Source: Poteriospumella lacustris
Taxonomy: Eukaryota > Sar > Chrysophyceae > Chromulinales > Dinobryaceae
Assembly (NCBI GenBank): GCA_008000375.1
Contig: SMOI01000165.1
Span: 1,256-65,255 of the forward strand
Reading direction: 5' to 3'
Length of the DNA: 64,000 bases
Part shown: piece by piece, positions 9,512 to 19,812 of the stretch
Numbering within the stretch: position 1 is the first letter of the stretch
How the letters are laid out: each line of letters begins with the position of its first letter
Notes under the pieces: generated by a model
Database searches by the model: none
Told to the model about the DNA's origin: nothing
Seen by the model: only the letters and a program-made list of their open reading frames with translations
Made by a program: the position numbers and the translations under genes

Positions 9512-10499
9512 GATGACAAGGGCAACAACTCCGAACATGAATACTAACTATTGGGTCTCCAAACCTTCCTCGTACTTCTGCGCCAGCTCGGATAACCAAA
9601 ATGACTCGAACTAGGCGGTGTAGCTCTCAGACTGTTGGGCGATTCTAACGTGAACGTGATGGCTGGCCATCGAACGTGGTGTCCCCAGAACAACCTATTT
9701 GTAAGCCAAACGTAACTGCATCATCGTACGTGTAGACGCTTTGTGGCTGCGCGTGTGTGTTCTAGTTTCGAGTATACATGGCACACTGTGTGTGAAAGGT
9801 GAAGGAGGATGCATCTGCGGAAACTACGAGAATGTGAGGAATGCTGCATCGGCTTCACAGGTACTACCCTGTTTAAACCTGAGATGTATAAAGGGAATTC
9901 CCTGTAGATATATGACGCCTGGCTCAGTAATGTGGTGGATTGCGGGTTAAGAATCGACTAAAGGATCGACGCGAACATTCCTACTATGGGAACAATAAAA
10001 TTAAACATCAGACGAATACTGCTGACGAAATGGATTGTGTGCCTTGGGGCTGAAGAGGGACCTGAAACAGTTCTACGGCAGGAGAATGCCCGACGTCTCT
10101 TCCATCACCAGAAGGATCTCCACGTTGCCACAATACAAAGAGGTAAAGAAACGTAGCTGATACTGTCGTATTTCCAGTGTCCCAAAGGACACCATTGTCT
10201 TGAACAACAATGTGAACGACCACAACGAGGTCCAACGCCGGCTGCGGGTCCAGCTTTGGTACAAAAGGGGAATATGCAGTTACCCCGTGTAGTGTAGTGG
10301 TAGTTGCACAGGTTGGTGTCAATACAAGTAGTGCTTCATTTACTATTACACAGATGGCCGCTTGTTGGCACTTACATACAACGGATACCATGCAAGCCCT
10401 GCTCATCATGCAAGCCCTGCTCATCTTGCAAGCCTTTCTGCTCATCATGCGCACTACCCACGAAGCGCAATAGCCAACACCACGTGCTGTGGATGCGAC
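9512..10499. other. convergent intergenic DNA, duplicated flank
   Basis: About 9700-9930 matches 1020-1240 and includes the conserved 3' element. About 10175-10215 matches 1625-1665. This is the spacer of a tail-to-tail pair of family genes (7628-9511 and 10500-12296). No gene is recognised. Confidence 0.6.
10388..10450. repeat. 18-bp tandem repeat
   Basis: About three imperfect copies of 'catgcaagccctgctcat' run in direct tandem just beyond the C-terminal end of the minus-strand gene. No function is inferred. Confidence 0.75.
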
Positions 10500-12296
10500 C
10501 TACAACCAGTCATAGTCCGAGTCAAATAGTTCGGACGAATCGCTACTCGGAACACATATTGATGAAACTTCCGCGTAAAACGACGGTAGTGGTACTTTCA
10601 TTCCCGACCACAGAAACATCCGAAGAGAGGTCAAAGCGGGTGACACCTCCCAACGTGACATCGACTGGTTGAATGAGGACGCCCCTAGAAACATACTGTC
10701 CATGACTCTCACCTGGGACACATTCCACGCGGACAGCGACTGGTTGAACGCCCTCGCATGCCGCCACATGTTGCTCATGTTCCGAGCCCGACCCACTGAC
10801 CACCCCGACACATCCTGGTTAAACGACGACGCTTTATAAAACATTCCTCGCATATTTACCACCGACGACACGTCCCAGCTTCCCAACGGCTGATTGAACT
10901 TCCTACATCTCCGGAACATCGCGCTCATGTCTTCGACACGCCCCACCGACCAATGGCCGATGGACTGGTTGAACTGCAAACAGTCTGTGAACATCCGCCG
11001 CATACAGCGCACATTGGTGACATTCCAACCATCCAGCGGTTGATTGAAACCGCTGTCAGTGAACATGCTACGCATGTCCACCACTGCAGCGACGTTCCAG
11101 GCCCCGATCGGGCTGTTGAACGTCCATGTTTTGGCAAACATCTCGACCATCGATTGCACGTTGCTCACGTCCCACCGCGATATGTTGATTTCCGGAAACG
11201 ATGTTTGGTAGAACAGACGATTCATGTTGGTCACCCGTCGCACGTCCCAGAGCTCCATTGGGCCGTGGTGGTGATACGATCGCCCCTTCCGTGTTTTTAC
11301 CGCGTTATGAATTGTGCTGTCGGTGAGCGGTTCCCACATGGTCTGACGTATTGCCCGACATAGATCTAGTGGAAGACGTGCATACAGACCTTCCAATAAG
11401 GTGGTCAATGGCAATGTGGCTCCGTTACCGTCTGCGAATGATGTGGATTGACTTGTTGGGGTCTCTTTATGAGAGACCTCGGTGGTGGCCAACGGCACAG
11501 CAGGCAAACTGCGAATGGCAGGACGAAAGGCAGCATCAAACGTCTCATCGAACATGCGCGTAGTATCAACCGTCTCCAGTACCACCCACGTTTGCAACGG
11601 TTGATTGAACGATATAGCACCATCAAACATACGCGACATGTTGGTCGCGTTGATGAGATGCCAAGATCCCAGCGGCTGATTAAACGTTGTAGCATCATGA
11701 AACATCGACTCCACGTTCGTCACGTTGGTGACGTTCCACGTTGCTATGGGCTGATTGAATACTGACGCCGTAAACATATGCGACATCGTCTTGACGTTGG
11801 TTGTATTCCAAGAGGACAGGTCTTGATCAAAGGATATGGCCAGGAAAAACATGTATGACATATCCGTAACGTTCGATACATCCCACGTTGCCAAGGCCTG
11901 GTCAAACTGCTTTGTACTCGAAAACAGAGAAAACATGGTGGTGACCTGTGCCGTGTCCCAACGGTCAAGCGGTTGATTGAACAAGGACGCACCGTTAAAC
12001 AGCTCCGCCATGTTCGTCACATTGGCCACATTCCAAGAATTCAAAGGCTGATTGAAGGCCTTCGCACAGTGGAACATCTCCGACATATTCGTTACATTTC
12101 GCACATCCCATCGACTGATGTCATCGTTGAATTCCTTTCGGTAGGAAAACAATAGTGACATGTTGGTGACGCTGCTGACATCCCAGTCTTCGATGGGACC
12201 GTAGATTGCCACCGCTTGCGCACGGTGAGAACACCACAACGATGCCGCTCCATGGATCGTTGCGGGGGTAATTCTCTCAAAGGGCAGTGTGTCCAT
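10500..12296 (-). CDS. BspA-like/DUF285 repeat protein, two-module (diverged minus copy)
   Basis: Intact 598-residue ORF. The ATG at 12296 (MDTLPFERITPATIHGA) aligns with paralogue starts, and the open frame upstream begins only with GTG. It has a cap, about 10-11 N-module repeats, a longer and less conserved linker (AIRSLPAVPLATTE ... TLPLTTLLEGL, RLPLDLCRAIRQTMW), a second cap (LTDSTIHNAVKTR ... GPMELWDVRRV) and a C-module. It ends in a short acidic Ser tail (SSDSSELFDSDYDWL). It is the most diverged intact member and the only full-length one left of the minus partners of the convergent pairs. Relics of the same type lie at 1660-2320 and 5490-5746. Confidence 0.88.
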   Translation of the reverse strand: MDTLPFERITPATIHGAASLWCSHRAQAVAIYGPIEDWDVSSVTNMSLLFSYRKEFNDDISRWDVRNVTNMSEMFHCAKAFNQPLNSWNVANVTNMAELFNGASLFNQPLDRWDTAQVTTMFSLFSSTKQFDQALATWDVSNVTDMSYMFFLAISFDQDLSSWNTTNVKTMSHMFTASVFNQPIATWNVTNVTNVESMFHDATTFNQPLGSWHLINATNMSRMFDGAISFNQPLQTWVVLETVDTTRMFDETFDAAFRPAIRSLPAVPLATTEVSHKETPTSQSTSFADGNGATLPLTTLLEGLYARLPLDLCRAIRQTMWEPLTDSTIHNAVKTRKGRSYHHHGPMELWDVRRVTNMNRLFYQTSFPEINISRWDVSNVQSMVEMFAKTWTFNSPIGAWNVAAVVDMRSMFTDSGFNQPLDGWNVTNVRCMRRMFTDCLQFNQSIGHWSVGRVEDMSAMFRRCRKFNQPLGSWDVSSVVNMRGMFYKASSFNQDVSGWSVGRARNMSNMWRHARAFNQSLSAWNVSQVRVMDSMFLGASSFNQSMSRWEVSPALTSLRMFLWSGMKVPLPSFYAEVSSICVPSSDSSELFDSDYDWL

Positions 12297-12904
12297 CAGC
12301 TTCACGAGAAGGTGTCAATCTTAGTCGGCTTTGGAAAATGGTGTCCGTCTTAGTCAGCTCAACACTGTTGATGTGAGAGAAGAGAGAGAACACATGAGAA
12401 ACGAGGCGAGCGCTGTTTCAAGCCGCTCAGCGTTTGACGCGTGTTCGTGTCCACAGGTTGAAGATGCTTCTTCAAGCAAGGGATCTACAACTTCAACAAG
12501 CGGGGAGGGTATGTGCGACGATGTCGTCGACGACACTTCCACAAGTTTCGAGGCGACAACATCAGGCGACAACTTCACGCACTGAGCGTATTTTTGCATT
12601 GTATAGTTTACGTTATGGAAGTGCAGGTCGGGGGGCGGAGATAGCTCGATTGTGAAGGCTGTCCAGAATGCAAGCCGTTTATCTGTTGGAGTTGTTAAGT
12701 TGTGCTTATAACGGTGCATATCGACTGCGTCATTGATTACCAATGGTCATTGCAATGATGTTGTAAGTGTGTTTAAATATGCTTCTGTCCTCCGAACATG
12801 AAGCACTGTAAAGCGATACGAACATGACTGGTGTAGCCGCATACGGGTTTTACGAACCTTTTAGTACTTAGTGCGGCAACAAACCTATCCACCTGTGAAC
12901 CCAG
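12297..12904. other. divergent intergenic region
   Basis: Lies between the starts at 12296 (-) and 13120 (+). I see no protein-like frame and no similarity to the other flanks before about 12900. The ORFs on both strands here lack motifs. Confidence 0.5.
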
Positions 12905-13119
12905 TCGTGGCACAGGTGGCACAGTCCGTGTCGCATTCACTCGAGGGATGTCTTACGCCCCACACTTCTAATGCCCTTGCTTGAAGACCCTTCCCTTCCT
13001 CCTTCCATGTATTCGACTCCTCCTTTTCGTTTGACCTGGTGACAAGATAGATCTGGTGAACTGGACATCCAAACACATTGAAGTCAAGGACAGACCAGGG
13101 AAAGGCTTCTATCACGGCA
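12905..13119 (+). promoter_or_regulatory. conserved 5' flank of plus-strand family gene
   Basis: Contains 'ggcacagtccgtgtcgcattcactcgaggga', 'atgcccttgcttgaag', 'ccttcct', 'cgtttgacctggtgaca' and 'catccaaacacattgaagtcaaggacagac', in the same order as the blocks before 3065 and 7628. Origin by duplication is clear. Control function is inferred. Confidence 0.55.
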
Positions 13120-15027
13120 ATGGCTGCATCAATGTCCTTAACCGTTTCCGATGTCACAATCCGTGGGACCGTTGAGGTATGGGTTAGTAATCGAAGGCAA
13201 GCCCTGGTAGTTTATGGCCACATCGGAGATTGGGATGTCAGTGGCGTAACGAATATGTCTTTCTTGTTTACGAATCGAACAAACTTTAACGATGATATCA
13301 GTCGATGGGATGTGAGCAATGTGGCCAACATGGTAGCCATGTTTGCGAACTGTAAGTCGTTCAATCAACCGTTGAACGCTTGGAATGTAGCCAAAGTGAG
13401 CAATATGTCGTCGATGTTTTCTGGGGCATCGTCATTCAACCAGCCGCTCGAACAGTGGGACACGTCGCATGTGACCGACATGTCACACTTATTTTATAAT
13501 GTTGTCACCTTTGATCAGCCTTTGGCAACGTGGAACGTCGCTAATGTGAATAACATGAAAAGTATGTTCTATGGCTCCGCATCCTCTAATCAGCCGTTGG
13601 AAATGTGGGATGTCCGCAATGTGACGACTATGCCGTATATGTTTTCTAATGCGCTGTCATTCAATCAGCCATTAGCAACATGGGACGTCGCTATGGTGAA
13701 TGATATGAGAAGTATGTTTTGGTATGCCGCGTCTTTCAATCAGCCATTGAACGCATGGGACGTATCCTCCGTGCAACATGTGACCTACATGTTTTGCGAA
13801 GCCGACCAGTTCAACCAGCCGCTGGAAGAATGGAATGTTGCAAAGGCAGTGAATATGTCGAACATGTTTCGTGGTGCGGTGTCATTCCAGCAATCGCTGC
13901 GAACATGGATCGTGGCACCGACTACCGACATCAAGGATATGTTCGACGACACCTTCGACGTTATCTTGCGTCCACGTGGTCGACGCTTTGGTATTCTACC
14001 AGAGACTGCAACATTTTCAGATGGGGACATGGAGAAACTGCCATTGGCCACACTATTGCACGGTCTATATGAGCGGCTACCAATCGACGTTTATCGTGAG
14101 ATACGGCGCACACTGTGGGAACCTCTCACTGATGAAACCATGAGAAACGCCTACAAAGATTCGAGAAGCAATCACAGCAGTCGATGGGGTCCGATCGAGT
14201 TGTGGGACGTACGACAAGTAACAAGCATGAGATACACGTTTTACAAGGCACACAGTTTCAATGCAGATTTGTCTCGCTGGGATGTCAGCCATGTGACGTC
14301 GATGCAGAAAATGTTTGCTGGCTCACGCGCTTGCTCTCCCCGCTTTAATGGCAACATCGGTGCCTGGAACGTGAGCCAGGTGACTGATATGCGAGGCATG
14401 TTTGATGGCTGCGTACACTTCAATCAGCCACTCGACCAATGGGACGTGTCCAATGTGCGATGTATGGGACGGATGTTTCGGGACTGTGAACAGTTCAACC
14501 AGGCGATGGGAGACTGGCCCGTGGGGCGTGTCGAAGACATGAGCGAGATGTTCTTGGGATGTTCGAAGTTCAATCAGCCGTTGCGTAATTGGGATGTCTC
14601 GTCGGTCGTAAATATGCGGAGTATGTTTAAATTGGCGGAGGCGTTCAACCAAGACGTGTCGGGGTGGTCGGTGGGTCACGTGCGGAACATGAGCGGTATG
14701 TGGTATGAGGCAATATCGTTCAACCAGTCGTTGTCCGAGTGGGATGTGTCACAAGTTCGAGCCATGGACGGTATGTTGCATGGAGCGGAAGAATTCAACC
14801 AGTCGGTATTGGCGTGGGACGTGTCGCGCGTGGTAACATGCCAAAGTATGTTCAGTGGTTGCGGAATTAATCGGAAGGAGCACTCAGAGTTCCCACTTTG
14901 GGACGAGGAGATGCGGACAAGCGCATGGTCAGGTCGGGCAGCTGTTGAGAACGACGGTTACGATTCCTTATCGGACAACTCGGGTCCTGATGATGCTTCT
15001 TCGGCCGCCGACGATTCTTTTCACTAG
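13120..15027 (+). CDS. BspA-like/DUF285 repeat protein, two-module, acidic tail
   Basis: Intact 635-residue ORF from ATG 13120 (MAASMSLTVSDVTIRGT). It has a cap, about 10 N-module repeats (the shortest N-module counted among plus-strand copies), a linker (LRPRGRRFGILPE, GDMEKLPLATLLHGL, RLPIDVYREIRRTLW), a second cap (LTDETMRNAYKDS ... GPIELWDV), 9 C-module repeats and the tail DGYDSLSDNSGPDDAS. The usual Cys in the linker (DVCREIR) is Tyr here. No signal peptide, membrane segment or intron. A minus-strand relic at 15950-16175 holds the position of its former convergent partner. Confidence 0.9.
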   Translation: MAASMSLTVSDVTIRGTVEVWVSNRRQALVVYGHIGDWDVSGVTNMSFLFTNRTNFNDDISRWDVSNVANMVAMFANCKSFNQPLNAWNVAKVSNMSSMFSGASSFNQPLEQWDTSHVTDMSHLFYNVVTFDQPLATWNVANVNNMKSMFYGSASSNQPLEMWDVRNVTTMPYMFSNALSFNQPLATWDVAMVNDMRSMFWYAASFNQPLNAWDVSSVQHVTYMFCEADQFNQPLEEWNVAKAVNMSNMFRGAVSFQQSLRTWIVAPTTDIKDMFDDTFDVILRPRGRRFGILPETATFSDGDMEKLPLATLLHGLYERLPIDVYREIRRTLWEPLTDETMRNAYKDSRSNHSSRWGPIELWDVRQVTSMRYTFYKAHSFNADLSRWDVSHVTSMQKMFAGSRACSPRFNGNIGAWNVSQVTDMRGMFDGCVHFNQPLDQWDVSNVRCMGRMFRDCEQFNQAMGDWPVGRVEDMSEMFLGCSKFNQPLRNWDVSSVVNMRSMFKLAEAFNQDVSGWSVGHVRNMSGMWYEAISFNQSLSEWDVSQVRAMDGMLHGAEEFNQSVLAWDVSRVVTCQSMFSGCGINRKEHSEFPLWDEEMRTSAWSGRAAVENDGYDSLSDNSGPDDASSAADDSFH

Positions 15028-15949
15028 GACGCAGAAGGTTCCACGATTGTGAACGAATCGTGGTGGTTGACGATAGCGACAAGCCGTCGAAGCTGAAAAT
15101 AAATGTTGACAAGACGTAAATGCATCATCGTACGTGTAGTCGTTACCAAATGCGACTGAAATTGCTTAATTCGAATGCGCGTTAATATATCAAGGGATAG
15201 ACATTGTGCGTCTGCAGTACAGTACAAGTAGCAATCTCTCACGGCAACTGTGCCAATTGCATCATGTGCTCCAAATCCGTATTTCCAACTCACCAATTGT
15301 CGTCAAGGACACCGAGTAGCCACTCCACGGATAGCAGTGCAGTGGATTAGAAGCACCACATGGCTTTGCTGACCACGTCGCTTTGCATGTATACTGTACC
15401 TGACCGTCTACAACGTAACGTAATTGGGTGTCCTTTTTGTTCAGCCATGCCACTTCAAACTCCATCTGACGGTGCAAGCAACGGCGACAAACGACAGAAC
15501 ACAGTGGTGGCACAGGTAGCACATGTGATGCAGGTGACAGAGGTTGTGCCTTCGCACACTTGTTGCAGTGATCAACCCTATTTTCAGTGTCACACGGTCA
15601 GCACAGTGGACGATGCGAAAGAAGCGGAGAAAGTTTACATTAGTGCCATCGACGATCACGAGGGTCGCTGTTCCCGGCGACCAAGGGTAGAGACGGACAA
15701 CACAAAGAACCATCGGTTGTGCGTGGTGTCGTACATACAACAGTGTGCAGAAACCATGCCAACAGTCTGCGTTTACCGCCTCGCAGTTGCAACGACGTAA
15801 TCATTGATGCCCAAACCCGATATACCGAGTTGCTGAAATGGCCTCGCAAGTAGCGAACGCGGCTGCTGTAAGGTTGAACCTCTTGATGCACATCCGACCT
15901 TACGATAACTGCAGAACTCTGTCTTACCCTGTATTTCCTTCTTTGGCAA
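15028..15949. other. duplicated 3' flank, no gene
   Basis: About 15105-15140 carries the conserved TAAAT-GCATCATC-TACGTGTAG element. About 15265-15440 matches 5365-5530 ('catgtgctccaaatccgtatttcca', 'gcagtggatta', 'tttgctgaccacgtcgctttgcatg'). About 15285-15335 also resembles 22275-22325. Short ORFs in the rest show no recognisable domain. Confidence 0.6.
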
Positions 15950-16175
15950 GCTCACATCCCAATCGTTGATTCCACCGTACGGTCGATGAGCTTCCGCTCA
16001 ATGGGCGTCCCATAACGGATTAATGTTAAAGGGCGCCCAGACATAGCCCTTGATCATCTGTCGCACCCCAAATGGCACGACTCAGCCTCCACACCGTTCG
16101 GCCACCACACGATACAAACGTAAATCCAGTACATGACGACTGGAGACTGAGCGAATGCTGCACGATTGGAGACTG
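15950..16175 (-). pseudogene. relic of the N-terminus of a short-type DUF285 gene
   Basis: The DNA matches 6430-6660, the start of the 5747-6640 gene: 'cacatcccaatcgttgat', 'cttccgctc', 'cccagacatagcccttgatcatctgtcgcacccca', 'ctccacaccgttcggccaccacacgatac' and 'aaatccagtac'. Deletions and stops break the frame and only the N-terminal part remains. The conserved string encodes the GVRQMIKGY region, so the unusual N-terminus of the 6640 gene existed before the units duplicated. Confidence 0.8.
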
Positions 16176-16239
16176 CGGGAATGTCAATTGCTTCGTGTGA
16201 TGTTGATGAACGTGGATTATCTACAAGGAGCGTGTGAGA

Positions 16240-16633
16240 GGCAAGGCATGGAGCGATGACGATGACACTGAAAGGCCAGTCAGACTATGCTGAATCTGAG
16301 GAATATGGAGCATCTGTCGGTTTATCATAGGTGACGACTGCCGCCGACAATCCCAACGACAGTGAAATGGCGACAAACGACAGTCGCTGGAGACACAGGT
16401 ACCACAAGAGATACCGGTGGCACAGGTGGAGTGACACAGGTGACTCAGGTGACACAGTCCGTGTCGAATTACTGGAGGGATGACGCTAGCGCCCTTGCTT
16501 GAAGACCCATTCCCTCCTTTCCAGCGGTCAGCGAATCCTCGTTCGTCGTTTGACCTCGTGACAAGAACTCCATTTGACAGATCCACAAACATTTGAATCA
16601 AGAACAAACAAGTAGAAGGCTTCTCTCGCTGCA
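16240..16633 (+). promoter_or_regulatory. conserved 5' flank of plus-strand family gene
   Basis: About 16245-16350 resembles the upstream blocks at 2395 and 6925. About 16395-16465 has stacked ACAGGTG/GTGACACAG motifs, then 'gtgacacagtccgtgtcg', 'agcgcccttgcttgaagaccc', 'gtttgacctcgtgacaag' and 'gacagatccacaaacatttgaatcaagaac' before the ATG. The stacked motif at 16395-16465 is denser than before any other copy. Confidence 0.5.
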
Positions 16634-18768
16634 ATGGAAACACCTAGCTTCGCGATAATTACCGACGCCACGATACGTGGGGCGCTAGAGGTATGGTTTA
16701 CCAACCGAAAGCAAGCCCTGGTGATCTATGGCCCCATCGGAGATTGGGATGTCAGTGGCGTGACGGATATGTCGTACTTGTTTGCAAATCGAACTAGATT
16801 TAACGCGGACATTAGTCGATGGGATGTAAGCAATGTGACGAATATGTCAGCCATGTTTAGAAACGCCCAGACGTTCAACCAACCGTTGAACGCTTGGCAA
16901 GTAGCCAAGGTGAGCAATATGTCGTCGATGTTTGATCAGGCATCGCCATTCAACCAGCCACTCGACAATTGGGACACGTCGCATGTGACCGACATGTCCG
17001 ACATCTTCAGCAAAGCGGCTGCCTTCGATCAGCCATTGGGAACATGGAATGTATCGCAAGTGAACGAAATGAGCGGTATGTTTGCTAATGCCACAGCTTT
17101 CAATCAATCGTTGGCGACATGGGATGTTAGCAATGTCACAGACCTGTCGCATATGTTTGCCGACACGATGTCCTTCGATCAGTCATTGGCAACATGGAAT
17201 GTAGCGCAGGTGAACGATATGAGCGGTATGTTGTATGGTGCCGCAGCTTTCAATCAGCCATTGATGCAATGGAACGTCGGAAATGTGACAACCATGTCAC
17301 ATATGTTTGCCCATGCGCTTTCGTTCAATCAGGCATTGGTAACATGGAACGTAGCGCAGGTGAACGATATGAGCGGTATGTTTGCTAGTGCCGCAGCTTT
17401 CAATCAGTCGCTAGCGACATGGGACATCGGAAACGTGACAGACCTGTCACATATGTTTGCCGACTCGAGGGCGTTCAATCAGCCGTTGAACGCATGGGAC
17501 GTATCCTCTGTGCAGGATATGAGTCACATGTTCGGCCTCGCCGGAATGTTCAACCAGCCGCTTGACGCATGGAACGTTTTCAACGTCACAGATATGTCAG
17601 GCATGTTTATTGGCGCTATTTCCTTCCAGCAGTCGCTGCGAGCGTGGGATGTGTCTCAGACTATCAACATTGAGGACATGTTCGACGACACCTTCGACGT
17701 TGTCTTGCGCCCACGTGGTGTCCTTCCCGAGACAGTACAATTTGCAGACGCCTACATGGATCAGCTGCCTTTAACACGTTATTAAGCGGCCTGTATGAGC
17801 GGCTCCCAATCGATGTTTGCCGTGCGATACGACGAACACTGTGGGAGCCACTTACGGATCGAACCATACGAAATGCCGTGGAAGACTTTGAGGATTGCTC
17901 GTATAGTCAATGGGGGCCGATTGAGCTCTGGGACGTACGACGAGTGACGAACATGAATCGGCTGTTCTACAAGGCCCACCGTTTCAACGCTGACCTGTCT
18001 CGCTGGGATGTAAGCCATGTGACGTCGATGCAGAAAATGTTCGCTGGTTCGCGCACCTTCACGTCGCTGTTCAATGGCAACATCGGCAACTGGAACGTGG
18101 GCCAGGCGACCGATATGCGAGGCATGTTTGATGGCTGCGTACTCTTCAATCAGCCACTTGACTGTTGGGACGTGTCCAATGTGCGATGTATGGGACGGAT
18201 GTTTCGGGGCTGTGAGAACTTCAACCAGGCGATTGGAGAATGGTCGGTGGGGATTGTAGAAGACATGAGCGAGATGTTCTTGGGTTGCTATGTGTTTAAT
18301 CAGCCGTTGGGCAGCTGGGACGTGTCTTCTGTAGTAAATATGCGGGCTATGTTTTATGAAGCGAATATGTTCAACCAAGATGTGTCGGGTTGGTCAGTGG
18401 GTCGAGTGCGGAATATGAGCGATATGTTCAACGAGGCTGTATCGTTCAACCGGTCGCTGTCGCGATGGGACGTGTCGCACATTCGAGCCATGGACGGTAT
18501 GTTCCACGGGGCGGAAGCATTCAACCAGTCGCTATTGACATGGGACGTATCACGAGTGGTGACAGGTCATGACATGTTCTGCGGTTCCGGTATACAGAAT
18601 AAGGAGTTCGCTGAAGTTCCACAGTGGGACGCGGAAATGCGAGCTAGTTCATGGGCAGGTTTGTTTACTCCCGCGAATGATAATTACGAATCCTTATCTG
18701 ACAACTCGGGTCCCAACGATGATTCGGTCGCGGACGATTCCTCGGACTCGGAGGATTCCTCGGACTAG
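16634..18768 (+). pseudogene. BspA-like/DUF285 gene split by a single frameshift
   Basis: 16634-17785 encodes the cap, about 13 N-module repeats and the linker up to YMDQLPLTRY, then stops. Homology continues at once in another frame (SGLYERLPIDVCRAIRRTLW) through the second cap and the C-module to the acidic tail (ESLSDNSGPNDD..SDSEDSSD) at 18768. Compared with paralogues, one C seems missing near 17773-17776 (intact copies read ttaaccacgctg, here ttaacacgtta). All other parts look intact. It is either a very young pseudogene, a sequencing or assembly error, or a slip site; the first two are more likely. Confidence 0.82.
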
Positions 18769-19544
18769 GCGCTTCTTAAGTTCAACGTTATTTGTAAACA
18801 ACACGTAAATGCATCATCATTCGTGTAGACAGATGCTTTACGGGTACACATTTCCATCTCACCAAATGTCGTCGATGCCACCACTCAGCGAATCCTTGTT
18901 CCCTTGACCTGAAATCGGACGTGGAGAGCGATGGGCGAATGAAGGACAAGAATACCGCGATCGAGCACACGCAACGGAACCAAGAACACGCAGACAAGGA
19001 CTTGGATGGTTTGCCGCTGGCGACCATGAGAGCGGGTACCACTTGATGCTTGTATGGAGACACGGTGAACCTTGTGGGTCGACAGGAATGTTCAAGGAAA
19101 CCGCTGGCTACGCAGAAAAGAGCGGGTCACATTGGCGATGGGCTCACAATCGTAAATGGGATCGATATCGTAAAGCTCGTGAGGACCGCAGCAACATTAA
19201 TTAGAGTGTTTAGCAAGAACATTTAATCCCACGATAGCTCTCCGTGGTGACTGATGCTTTCATTACTCATGTTGATTCCTGCGACACACGACCCTGAACC
19301 GAGTTCTCTGGGTCGAGCAGTACACAATCCTCTACCTCAGTATTATCAACAATGCAGCGAAGCATCTACCACCACAAGCGGTTGTACTCTCACTGCGAAT
19401 GCAATAAACCTGTAATGAATGTGCACTAGGCTCTTCCAATTACAATGCGGCGCTTACGCTGGCTAAACTACGCCGAAAGGGGGAGTGCCTGATGTCACCT
19501 GTGGTAGAGGGAGTTGGCGACAAACGACCATGTGATAGCGACAG
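18769..19544. other. intergenic; 3' element then unrelated DNA
   Basis: About 18793-18880 keeps the conserved 3' element and 'gggtacacatttccatctcaccaa', shared with 22257-22283. From about 18900 to 19500 I find no family similarity and no convincing gene. The minus partner expected from the convergent-pair layout is absent. Confidence 0.5.
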
Positions 19545-19812
19545 CGGTGACACAGTCCAGTGTGTGTCGTCGAACATCAGTGTGTCGCCTGACACAACCC
19601 ACCACAGTAGTGTGTGTCGTCCGGGGACAATCAAGCCCCTTCCTTCTTCAAGGACCATTCCTTCCTTCCTTCTCTGCTGGATGACGCATCCTCGTTTTCG
19701 TTTGAACGCACAGGTCTGAAGAACAGATCCATTGGATACTCGATTTGACAGACACTCCATTTGAGACGATCCAAACTCCACGATAGACCTGATCAAGGCT
19801 TCTATCACTGCC
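19545..19812 (+). promoter_or_regulatory. conserved 5' flank, second subtype
   Basis: Shares with the block before 22855 the strings 'gcgacagcggtgacacagt', 'cagtgtgtgtcgtcg', 'tcgcctgacacaaccc'/'cgcccgacacacaaccc', 'gtgtgtcgtccgggac'/'gtgtgtcgcccggcgac' and 'atcaagcccctt'. It is more distantly related to the flanks of 3065, 7628, 13120 and 16634. So the plus-strand genes have two flank subtypes. Confidence 0.5.
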
